Source of the DNA: an uncultured Clostridia bacterium
Lineage (GTDB): Bacteria; Bacillota; Clostridia; Christensenellales; UBA1242
Direction: 5' to 3'
Length of the DNA: 16,105 nucleotides
Assembly: GCA_945937975.1 (NCBI GenBank)
Contig: CAMEUD010000018.1
Coordinates: forward strand, 1 to 16,105
Below the pieces are notes generated by a model, which was given only the letters and a program-made list of their open reading frames with translations, was not told where the DNA came from and made no database searches. Made by a program: the position numbers and the translations under genes. Positions within the stretch are counted from its first letter, which is position 1. Each line of letters starts with the position of its first letter. Below are positions 6,496 through 12,825 of the stretch, piece by piece.

Positions 6496-6621
6496 GAAAA
6501 CGATTAATTGGAATAAAATTAAAATAGGAATTTCTAATATTAGAAGCTGGTTTAAAATTTACACCTATTGAAGTAATTGATAATAATAAATAAAATATGG
6601 TAAAATTTTAATATCTTAATT

Positions 6622-7383
6622 ATGGCATATATTGATAAGACTTATTTTAACACTATTGAGCAATACAAAGAGGTTTGTGATTGGTGTCATTCTCAAGGTA
6701 CAGTAACAGATGATTATGGAAATATTATTACTCCAGCAGAGTATCTACCACATAAAATCGAATATGATGATGAAAAAGAGGAATTCATTGACTATGGTGA
6801 ATACTCGGTAGAAGATATTGAATGTTTTCTTAATGAAAATAAAGATGGTATGTTGCTTTGGAGTACTGATACTATTTTTGATGTCTATTTGATTAGATAT
6901 TGTCCTGTTAAATTCATTCAAGATAGATTAAAAGAGCAATATTCAGAAGAATGTTATCAGAATATTAAAGATAGAAAATACGTATATGACACATATAAGA
7001 GAAATGGTCTTAAAAATCCAAAACTGAAATTCAAATATTATGTTGATGCTTGTGATGATGTACCTGTATCACGCAGATATATCGGAAAATATGAACGTGA
7101 TTGGTATATCTACATACGAAAATACGGTGGACATAGATATCCTTATTCAGATGTTATGGATTATGATGATGTAGCAGACTATTGGTTCTCTTGGAAAGAG
7201 GCTTACATTCCTAAAGGTCTTGGTACATATAATTGCAAAGAATATTTTGGTACATTGTCTCAAACGACTCTCGCACGAATGATTAGAAAATGGAATATTC
7301 CAAGTGGATATATGGTAGAATGCTTTGATAAATACGGAAATGAAATTAACGTTAGTGTAAATTATGGAAAAGAGAAATATTGA
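6622..7383 (+). CDS. Hypothetical protein, 253 residues
   Basis: Start ATG at 6622 (MAYIDKTYFNTIEQYKEVCDWC). The protein is rich in aromatic and acidic residues, with PAEYLPHKIEYDDEKEEF near the N-terminus, a central charged region with FKYYVDACDDVPVSRRYIGK, and FSWKEAYIPKGLGTYNCKEYF followed by TLARMIRKWNIPSGY near the end. No P-loop, nuclease, helix-turn-helix or membrane segment is obvious. Its 3' end overlaps the next gene by 20 bases in another frame, indicating coupled translation. I recall similar proteins in Bacteroides phages but no function for them. Confidence 0.8.
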   Translation: MAYIDKTYFNTIEQYKEVCDWCHSQGTVTDDYGNIITPAEYLPHKIEYDDEKEEFIDYGEYSVEDIECFLNENKDGMLLWSTDTIFDVYLIRYCPVKFIQDRLKEQYSEECYQNIKDRKYVYDTYKRNGLKNPKLKFKYYVDACDDVPVSRRYIGKYERDWYIYIRKYGGHRYPYSDVMDYDDVADYWFSWKEAYIPKGLGTYNCKEYFGTLSQTTLARMIRKWNIPSGYMVECFDKYGNEINVSVNYGKEKY

Positions 7384-7693
7384 TAAGACTTTAACTAGAG
7401 ACCAGATTAGTTATTTAAGTTCACTTGGAGTTGAGTTTGAGTTACCTAGTCCATTTAGTGATCCTGGTCTATATGTAGAATGTGATTTGCAAGATTTGCT
7501 TATGAGATTTCCAGTAAGGTCATCTGATAAATTGACTATCAACCGTGGTGTGAATTTACTATATTCTGTATATAAGAACAAATGGCTATGTGGATATTTA
7601 GGTGATGAGGAGTTAGATGGATATGGTGATACTCCATTAGAAGCTGTATATAATTGCTTTGTAAATTGTGTTAAATGTAAGGTAATTTCATAA
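7364..7693 (+). CDS. Hypothetical protein overlapping the upstream gene
   Basis: 109 residues. The ATG at 7364 lies inside the last codons of the preceding gene. Recognisable parts are LTRDQISYLSSLGVEFELPS and a C-terminal block KWLCGYLGDEELDGYGDTPLEAVYNCF, which resembles a small domain (G-T--EA-YN-) common in phage hypothetical proteins. Likely a compact alpha/beta protein. No function known. Confidence 0.75.
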   Translation: MEKRNIDKTLTRDQISYLSSLGVEFELPSPFSDPGLYVECDLQDLLMRFPVRSSDKLTINRGVNLLYSVYKNKWLCGYLGDEELDGYGDTPLEAVYNCFVNCVKCKVIS

Positions 7694-7721
7694 AAAAAAA
7701 ATAAATTAAGGAGTATAAAAA

Positions 7722-7757
7722 ATGAAACTAATTAAATTCCTTACAAAAAAGATTTAA
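7722..7757 (+). CDS. Eleven-codon mini-ORF with a strong ribosome site
   Basis: AAGGAG (7708-7713) lies eight bases before the ATG, the most canonical Shine-Dalgarno in the window. The frame encodes only MKLIKFLTKKI and stops 11 bases before the next gene. It could be a leader peptide that feeds ribosomes to the gene at 7769, or the stub of a deleted gene. Confidence 0.3.
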   Translation: MKLIKFLTKKI

Positions 7758-7768
7758 AAAATTTAGTT

Positions 7769-8389
7769 ATGGTAATTAATAATCTAGAACTAATAGCTCC
7801 TTTACTGCCAAAAGATAATCAAAAAGTATTTTGTCACATGCAAATAGTATGTAGAGCAAAAGATCATAAGGGTGAAAAAGTAAAGGAGGGAACTATTAAA
7901 ACTTATTTCATAAAGAGTGAAGAACAACTCAGAGAATTAATGCCCGAAATAACTCTTCTTTGTGAGCACTATGGGGCAAGAGCATATATTAATGTAAGTC
8001 CAAAAAGCTTTGAAAGGTTACAGAAACTTATGTTAGTAAAGCTATCTTCATTAGTATGTGAAGGTAATATCCAGAATCCAAGAAAGACTCTTAACAGTGT
8101 AGCAGGAACATTAACTTCAAAGAATCCTGTATGGATTATAGATATTGATGATATGTCAACAAAAGACTCTATTTTAAAGTGGTTTGATGATTATTTTAAG
8201 ATAGATTTTACACTACCATTCTACAATACTAGAGAGGAGTTCTATCTTATTGGCATTATACCAACAAAACAGGGTTGTCATTTACTCGTTAAACCTTTTA
8301 ATCTTAAAGAATTTAATAATAAGTTTCCTGATATAGATGTTCATAAAAATTCTATGGGAACTTTATTATATTATCCTAATAGTATTTAA
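7769..8389 (+). CDS. Conserved phage protein with primase-like DxD and GxH motifs
   Basis: 206 residues. Notable blocks are ARAYINVSPKSFERL (70-84), VWIIDIDDM (121-129) with Asp125 and Asp127, TKQGCHLLVKPFNLKEF (166-182) with His171, and PDIDVHKN (187-194). The order of DxD, then G-x-H followed by a hydrophobic strand, then a later Asp is reminiscent of archaeo-eukaryotic-type primases. The protein is short for that family and I could not run a profile search. I recall homologues in Bacteroides phages annotated only as hypothetical. The start is ATG 7769, 11 bases after the mini-ORF, and its end abuts the next gene. Confidence 0.75.
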   Translation: MVINNLELIAPLLPKDNQKVFCHMQIVCRAKDHKGEKVKEGTIKTYFIKSEEQLRELMPEITLLCEHYGARAYINVSPKSFERLQKLMLVKLSSLVCEGNIQNPRKTLNSVAGTLTSKNPVWIIDIDDMSTKDSILKWFDDYFKIDFTLPFYNTREEFYLIGIIPTKQGCHLLVKPFNLKEFNNKFPDIDVHKNSMGTLLYYPNSI

Positions 8390-8412
8390 TTATGTCTAAA
8401 ATAATAACTATT

Positions 8413-8898
8413 ATGAACGAAAATTTAAATTTGGTAGAAATTCTTAAAGATTGCCCCGAAGGGACTAAATTATATTCACCTATTATCGGTGAGGTTGAGT
8501 TTAAGCGTATAAAATATTGTGAATATCCGATAGTTACGTGTAGTAAGAATGGGAATCGTATATTATCATTTACTAAAGATGGATTATTTTTCTCAGAAGG
8601 AGAATGTATTATGCTTTTTCCCAGCAAAGATCAACGAGATTGGAGTAAATTCAAAATTAAGAAACCTAAGTTCGACCAAAAGACATTACAACCATTTGAT
8701 AAGGTGTTGGTGAAGTATCTCAAAGACGATTATTGGTCATGTGATTTATTTTCAAATATCACAAAAGACGGGAAAATTTATCCTTATTTATGCGTTAGTG
8801 GCGTATATAAATATTGCATCCCATACAACGATGATACAAAGCACCTTGTGGCCACGAACAAAGAAGCACCTGAATTTTACAGATATTGGGAGGAATGA
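8413..8898 (+). CDS. MNENLN-family phage protein
   Basis: 161 residues from ATG 8413; an in-frame ATG at 8392 would add seven. Conserved blocks are MNENLNLVEILKDCPEGTKL, GECIMLFPSKDQRDWSKF, LQPFDKVLVKYLKDDYWSCD, and YKYCIPYNDDTKHLVATNKE with the end APEFYRYWEE. From memory this is one of the most frequent hypothetical families in Bacteroides phages and prophages; it looks like two small beta-rich halves. Function unknown. Its TGA overlaps an ATG of the next gene (ATGA, 8895-8898). Confidence 0.85.
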   Translation: MNENLNLVEILKDCPEGTKLYSPIIGEVEFKRIKYCEYPIVTCSKNGNRILSFTKDGLFFSEGECIMLFPSKDQRDWSKFKIKKPKFDQKTLQPFDKVLVKYLKDDYWSCDLFSNITKDGKIYPYLCVSGVYKYCIPYNDDTKHLVATNKEAPEFYRYWEE

Positions 8899-8900
8899 TT

Positions 8901-9092
8901 ATGACGCGAAAAGAAATACTTGATAGAATTGAAGCATGTCCTTGGAGGGAACGCAGGAGAGAAGGACCTTATGTTTGTTCAAGATACATATACACTAATG
9001 TTCCTTGTAATGGTGCTTGCTCATGGGTATCTGATTATCCAAAGATAAAAGAATTCGAAAAAATAAGATTAAGTTATGACACAGGAAGATAA
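8901..9092 (+). CDS. Small cysteine-rich protein
   Basis: 63 residues from ATG 8901, chosen because GGGAGG (8888-8893) lies seven bases upstream; the ATG at 8895 is the alternative and overlaps the preceding stop. It contains Cys in ACPWRER, YVCSRY, VPCNGACSW, a spacing that could bind a metal. The start (MTRKEI) and its preceding ATGATTATGAC match the start of the gene near 9810. Its end overlaps the next gene by 17 bases. Function unknown. Confidence 0.72.
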   Translation: MTRKEILDRIEACPWRERRREGPYVCSRYIYTNVPCNGACSWVSDYPKIKEFEKIRLSYDTGR

Positions 9093-9489
9093 AATACTTT
9101 TACTCCGAGATTTATGTGGTCGTTTACCATATGGGGTGAAAGCATATATTAAAAATTGGTCAAAATTAGATAGAAAGTATTACGAAGGAGTATATACAGT
9201 AGAATCTATAGACTCATCATTGAATACTATAGTTGCAGATTCAGAAAGAAGTTCTGTCGAAGTAATTGTTGGTGATGATGATTATGAAATCAAACCATAT
9301 CTTCGCCCTATGTCAAATATGACAGAGGAAGAGAAATTAATGTATGAAGGGTTAATGATAGGAACAGATAATAATATCCCGTATATATTAGATGTTATTG
9401 ATTGGTTAAATGTTCATCATTTCGATTACAGAGATCTTATTGAAAAGGGATTAGCAATCGACGCAACTGGATTAAACATATATGATTAG
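9076..9489 (+). CDS. MTQEDK-family phage protein
   Basis: 137 residues. It begins MTQEDKILLLRDLCGRLPYGVKAYI and carries YEIKPYLRPMSNMTEEE and VIDWLNVHHFDYRDLIEKGLA. I recall this arrangement as a very common small phage or prophage protein of Bacteroidota, of unknown function. The central beta-rich part (YEGVYTVESIDSSLNTIVAD) varies in the family while the ends are conserved. It overlaps the upstream gene by 17 bases and ends in TAG. Confidence 0.83.
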   Translation: MTQEDKILLLRDLCGRLPYGVKAYIKNWSKLDRKYYEGVYTVESIDSSLNTIVADSERSSVEVIVGDDDYEIKPYLRPMSNMTEEEKLMYEGLMIGTDNNIPYILDVIDWLNVHHFDYRDLIEKGLAIDATGLNIYD

Positions 9490-9533
9490 TTGTGATTTTG
9501 AAAATGGTTTTATAGAAAGTACAAGGAAAAAAT

Positions 9534-9743
9534 ATGATTGTAGATTTAGACAGAAAAGATATTATTTCGTTATTAACAGGAAGTCAACCAAACTATAGTG
9601 TTATTGACAAAATACCTGAAGAATTTGGTTATTACGTTGATGGCTTTAATATTTGGCGATGGAACGACATCAGTGAAAACATGTCATACTCGGATGAACA
9701 ACTGTATGACTTGTATTTAATGTGTAAAAATTCGTGGAAATGA
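9534..9743 (+). CDS. Small conserved phage protein
   Basis: 69 residues, with AAGGA ten bases before the ATG. It reads MIVDLDRKDIISLLTGSQ, followed by KIPEEFGYYVDGFNIWRWN and a C-terminal SDEQLYDLYLMCKNSWK. The DEQLYDLYLMCKNSW tail is one I recall from Bacteroides phage hypothetical proteins. Mostly helical at the end; no catalytic residues can be assigned. Confidence 0.78.
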   Translation: MIVDLDRKDIISLLTGSQPNYSVIDKIPEEFGYYVDGFNIWRWNDISENMSYSDEQLYDLYLMCKNSWK

Positions 9744-9809
9744 AAAGAAAATGATTAAGTTAACAGAAATGATATTCCAAGAATTGTAAAATAAACAACA
9801 GAAATGATT

Positions 9810-10013
9810 ATGACACGAAAAGAAGAAATTGAAAGAGCAAGTGTACATCATCTAAACCAATATGATTATAGTTATGAGGAAGGTGAACACTTAGATTTTT
9901 ATATAAAAGGATTTACAGAAGGTGCTAAATGGGCTGATGAACATCCAAATTTTGAAAATATTTGGCATGATAAGGGTGAAGAGCCAAAAGATAGTTCAAA
10001 AGTACTAATATAA
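9810..10013 (+). CDS. MTRKEE-family protein, apparently shortened
   Basis: 67 residues from ATG 9810 (in-frame ATG at 9804 also possible). It carries MTRKEEIERA, then FYIKGFTEGAKWADEHPNFENIWHD and GEEPKDSS. In the family as I remember it, the GAKWADEHP block and W-D--EEP are followed by a further domain with a strand such as LI-AI and a C-terminal Trp-rich part. Here the frame stops at KVLI, so the C-terminal half seems lost. Function unknown. Confidence 0.65.
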   Translation: MTRKEEIERASVHHLNQYDYSYEEGEHLDFYIKGFTEGAKWADEHPNFENIWHDKGEEPKDSSKVLI

Positions 10014-10062
10014 AGATATCGAATAAAATATAATTAATAAAAAAACTTAAAAATAATATAAT

Positions 10063-10632
10063 ATGGATAATACAATAACAATTCAGAAAGAAAATATATT
10101 GAAAGCATATAACCAAGCATCAGGAGAACAGAAAGAATTACTCGAGAACATATTTGGTAAAACTATATTTCAATCACCAGATATTAAAGAAAGAGTAAAA
10201 ACATTTACAGACGCCGTATTAGTGCTTGGTACTGATAATCAATCAGTAATTGATTACCGTGAGATTGCAGATGCTACCTTCGCAGATGATATTCTTGCAT
10301 TCGCAAAGCTAAAAGTGATTGTAGAAGCTCTTAATGAGGGATGGAAACCCAAGTTTGATGGAGAAGAACGTCGATATTATCCTTGGTTCTATATATATTC
10401 AAAAGACGAATATGATGCCTTATCTGGAGATGAAAAGAAAAAATGCCGTGCTTTCGATCGCTCGTTCAACTTCTCGATTGCGAATGGTGGTGTATCCTAT
10501 GCTTATACGAGTCACTCAGAATTGAGTTCTACCTCGTATGGTGGAACTCGGCTCGCATTAAAGACACGAGAACTTGCAGAATACTGCGGTAGACAATTTA
10601 TAGACATTTGGATGAACTATTTATTTGCTTAA
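10063..10632 (+). CDS. KTFEDAC-family phage protein, paralogue 3
   Basis: 189 residues. N-terminal module ITIQKENILKAYNQASGEQK and LLENIFGKTIF (about 5-36), then KTFTDAVLVLG, VIVEALNEGWKPKFDGEE, RRYYPWFYIYSKDEYDAL, RLALKTRELAEYCGRQFIDIW and the end MNYLFA. It is closest to the gene at 757, sharing the whole NEGWKP, YYPWFY and DEYDAL region, but adds the N-terminal module also found in the gene at 2902. This suggests two domains that move independently. The segment at 147-166 (rich in Ser, Tyr, Gly) varies between paralogues. Function unknown. Confidence 0.86.
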   Translation: MDNTITIQKENILKAYNQASGEQKELLENIFGKTIFQSPDIKERVKTFTDAVLVLGTDNQSVIDYREIADATFADDILAFAKLKVIVEALNEGWKPKFDGEERRYYPWFYIYSKDEYDALSGDEKKKCRAFDRSFNFSIANGGVSYAYTSHSELSSTSYGGTRLALKTRELAEYCGRQFIDIWMNYLFA

Positions 10633-10685
10633 ATAGTAGTTCAACTAATTCTCTTATTTATCGTATGTTATATCAATAAAGAAAA

Positions 10686-10994
10686 ATGAAGACATTTACA
10701 TTATTTTTAGATAATATTTCTGGGGACATATTTATACGTCACCATATATTCAAAACATATCAGGAAACAGAAGATGCCATTAAGAATGGTGTTGAATGTA
10801 TATATACATATTCATTAGCATCATTCTCCTTTGATTTACTTGATATGGGTTATAAGATGTTTGCAGTTAAGGATGGTGTGAAAGTTGAATTTTATCCTGG
10901 TATGCCATCTGTAGGTAATAAAGATATTAGGAGAGAACATAATCTTGAGAGAATGATTAAGGGTCATTACTTTGATAGAGATTTCGAAAATTAG
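10686..10994 (+). CDS. Small hypothetical protein
   Basis: 102 residues starting MKTFTLFLDNISGDIFIRHH and continuing with a helix (YQETEDAIKNGVECIYTYSLAS), SFDLLDMGYKMFAVKDG and a C-terminal charged helix (DIRREHNLERMIKGHYFDRD). Looks like a compact alpha/beta domain. Ends in TAG. No motif identifies a function. The start has only weak ribosome-site support, like most genes here. Confidence 0.75.
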   Translation: MKTFTLFLDNISGDIFIRHHIFKTYQETEDAIKNGVECIYTYSLASFSFDLLDMGYKMFAVKDGVKVEFYPGMPSVGNKDIRREHNLERMIKGHYFDRDFEN

Positions 10995-11019
10995 AAGAAT
11001 TATTTGATTATTGGAACAA

Positions 11020-11421
11020 ATGAAAGAAAGAAAACTAAAGAAATACAGATGTTGGTTTAAATGTCCATATCTTATTAAAGAGAAAGATTGCGTGAGCACC
11101 GACCCATATCCAATATACCAAGAAACCACATATTGTAAACTTGGTAGATTTTATGAGTCTGGTTTTTCTGGTTATGGTAGTTGTCACGAAGGTATTTCGT
11201 GCGAAACCTGTAAGTTGCCAATTAACAGAAAGCAGATGCATGAGATATTGCAATTAAATAAGAAATATGAAAGACTTAAAAAGGCATATGACAGGGCTTG
11301 GAAGAAGGTAAAGACTATTAATACTGTTGAAGAACCAGATGAATCAGATCCTAATTTCGAAAAGTTACTTGAAGCAGAATCAGAATTAAATACATTTTGG
11401 AAAGAATATCATAATGAGTAA
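11020..11421 (+). CDS. Cysteine-rich protein with C-terminal coiled coil
   Basis: 133 residues from ATG 11020; a TTG nine bases earlier is in frame. The first half has seven cysteines (11, 15, 24, 39, 55, 61, 64), including CWFKCPY and CETCKLP, a pattern that could form a zinc-binding or disulphide-linked knot. From about residue 72 the chain is a charged helix (LNKKYERLKKAYDRAWKKV) likely to be a coiled coil. It overlaps the next gene by eight bases. Possible DNA- or protein-binding role, unproven. Confidence 0.75.
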   Translation: MKERKLKKYRCWFKCPYLIKEKDCVSTDPYPIYQETTYCKLGRFYESGFSGYGSCHEGISCETCKLPINRKQMHEILQLNKKYERLKKAYDRAWKKVKTINTVEEPDESDPNFEKLLEAESELNTFWKEYHNE

Positions 11422-11635
11422 AGATTATACAGTAATGAGTAAAGATTATAGAGAAAGATATAAAAATATTGCACAATCAGATTGGTTTAAGGAGCACTAT
11501 GAAAATTCATCAACTAATGTTGTGGCAGAAGAACCACAATACCAAAATGGTTCATTAGAAAAATTCTTACTTAATAAATTAAAAGAAATTGAAGATGAAT
11601 TAGATAAATTGGAAACAGAAATCAAAAAAATGTGA
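11414..11635 (+). CDS. Small coiled-coil protein with duplicated start
   Basis: 73 residues, or 66 from the ATG at 11435. The first 14 codons are a tandem repeat: MSKDYTV then MSKDYRE, encoded by two 21-base units beginning ATGAGTAAAGATTATA. Either ATG could start translation. The C-terminal half (LNKLKEIEDELDKLETEIKK) is a heptad-like coiled coil. It is the last gene of its unit, followed by a hairpin and T-run. No function can be assigned. Confidence 0.68.
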   Translation: MSKDYTVMSKDYRERYKNIAQSDWFKEHYENSSTNVVAEEPQYQNGSLEKFLLNKLKEIEDELDKLETEIKKM

Positions 11636-11638
11636 TTT

Positions 11639-11695
11639 AAATTGAATTCTCTGAATTTTTTTTTATGAAAAATTTGGTGAATTCAATTTTTTTTT
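11639..11695 (+). terminator. Long hairpin with T-run, overlapping the next promoter
   Basis: AAATTGAATTC (11639-11649) and GAATTCAATTT (11679-11689) are perfect 11-bp inverted arms, followed by a run of nine T (11687-11695). Inside the loop, AATTTTT and AAAAATT can pair again. The right arm and T-run lie within the spacer of the promoter at 11673-11704, so termination and initiation share the same DNA. Confidence 0.75.
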
Positions 11696-11704
11696 GTATC
11701 TTTG
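11673..11704 (+). promoter_or_regulatory. Bacteroidota-type promoter P3
   Basis: TTTG at 11673-11676 and TATCTTTG at 11697-11704, 20 bases apart. The spacer differs from P1 and P2 and consists of the terminator arm plus T-run. It drives the methyltransferase at 11745. Confidence 0.85.
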
Positions 11705-11744
11705 TAGTGTAATTAAGAAAGTATAATTTTAAAACCAAGAAATT

Positions 11745-12737
11745 ATGGCAAAGAACTCAAACTTGCACAATGCTAAAACTGCAAAGAATGATGAATTCTA
11801 CACTCAATTAACAGACATTGAGAAGGAACTCAAACACTATAAGAAGCACTTTGAAGGAAAGGTCGTATATTGTAATTGTGATGATGTTCGTTGGAGTAAT
11901 TTCTTCAAGTATTTCTCAATGAACTTTGAACATCTCGGTTTGAAGAAACTTATCTGTACAGCATACAATGAGAATGGACAAGGTATTGTCTATGAGTATA
12001 ACGGTGACCTGAATGGTAATCGTATCGTAGATGATGAAGAAATTGAAGTAAAGTACCTTGAAGGTAATGGTGATTTCCGTAGTGCTGAATGTATTGAGAT
12101 TTTAAAGCAAGCAGACATTGTGGTTACTAATCCTCCTTTCAGTCTGTTCCGTGAGTATGTTGCTCAACTGATGGAATATGGTAAGCAATTCCTGATTATT
12201 GGTAACCAAAACGCAATTACCTATAAAGAGATTTTTCCCTTGATTAAGGAAAATAAATTGTGGTTAGGTTTGTCTATGAATGGTAGTAATCGTTGGTTTG
12301 AAGTGCCTAATGATTATGAAGCAAAAGCAAACGCAGCGGGATATAAAGAAATTGATGGACGCAAGTTTTTGTTTGTTAATGGTGTGACTTGGTTTACTAA
12401 CCTTGAACATTCAAAACGAAATCAACCTCTTGACCTTTACAAGAAGTACAATGCAGAGGATTATCCCAAGTATGACAACTATGATGCAATTGAAGTAAGT
12501 AAGACTGCTGAAATTCCAATGGACTATGATGGTGTTATTGGTGTGCCTATCACATTCCTTTACAAGCATTGTCCTACCCAATTTGAAATTGTAGGGTGTC
12601 ATGAACCTTGTATTGAATTAGATGTGTATAAAAAATCTACAATTTGGAAAGGTGAAATTAAATCAAGACAAATTACACGAAATGGTAAAATTTGTCAAAA
12701 AACATATCATAGACTTTTCATTAAACACATTTCTTGA
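11745..12737 (+). CDS. EcoRI-type adenine-specific DNA methyltransferase with switchable C-terminus
   Basis: 330 residues, close to M.EcoRI (about 326). From memory it matches M.EcoRI nearly throughout: NDEFYTQLTDIEKEL (15-29), VVYCNCDDVRWSNFFKYF (40-57), GDFRSAECIEIL (109-120), the catalytic DIVVTNPPFSLF (124-135, motif IV NPPF), SITYKE-like AITYKEIF, KYDNYDAIEVSKT and GVPITFL. It transfers a methyl group from S-adenosylmethionine to adenine N6. The classical target is GAATTC; specificity here is not proven. After Val283 the last 47 residues (GCHEPCIEL to FIKHIS) depart from M.EcoRI. The M.EcoRI-like end lies inverted just downstream between perfect 19-bp inverted repeats, so this gene appears to exist in at least two forms. 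It is followed by a DUF262-HNH nuclease gene in the same unit. Confidence 0.93.
   Translation: MAKNSNLHNAKTAKNDEFYTQLTDIEKELKHYKKHFEGKVVYCNCDDVRWSNFFKYFSMNFEHLGLKKLICTAYNENGQGIVYEYNGDLNGNRIVDDEEIEVKYLEGNGDFRSAECIEILKQADIVVTNPPFSLFREYVAQLMEYGKQFLIIGNQNAITYKEIFPLIKENKLWLGLSMNGSNRWFEVPNDYEAKANAAGYKEIDGRKFLFVNGVTWFTNLEHSKRNQPLDLYKKYNAEDYPKYDNYDAIEVSKTAEIPMDYDGVIGVPITFLYKHCPTQFEIVGCHEPCIELDVYKKSTIWKGEIKSRQITRNGKICQKTYHRLFIKHIS
12575..12593 (+). repeat. Left inverted repeat of the invertible cassette
   Basis: TACCCAATTTGAAATTGTA lies in the methyltransferase gene at the codons for TQFEIV (residues 278-283). It is the exact reverse complement of 12808-12826. Homology does not extend outside the repeat. 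Confidence 0.92.
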
Positions 12738-12825
12738 TTAAAATTCTAAAATAAGGACATTTACCATTTACTGACAAATCTTTATCATCATTTCCCTTGC
12801 GAAACTTTACAATTTCAAATTGGGT
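12721..12825 (-). pseudogene. Silent alternative C-terminus of the methyltransferase
   Basis: Read on the minus strand from 12825, the frame gives TQFEIVKFRKG, then DDKDLSVNGKCPYFRILIK and KCV, and stops with TAA at 12723-12721. From memory this is almost the same as the end of M.EcoRI (FELIKFRKG, DEKDLSINGKCPYFRILIK). It has no start of its own; it begins at the repeat and would only be expressed after inversion joins it to the upstream gene. It is intact, with no stop or frameshift, which argues for a functional cassette rather than decaying debris. Confidence 0.88.

Noticed and set aside
9482..9598. A 38-codon frame starting ATG 9482 (MISCDFENGFIES...)
   Set aside because: It overlaps the well-supported gene at 9534 for more than half its length and has no recognisable family; the first part may be a small remnant, but support is too weak.
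9751..9789. A 12-codon ORF (MIKLTEMIFQEL)
   Set aside because: Too short, no ribosome-binding signal, and no resemblance to a known leader.
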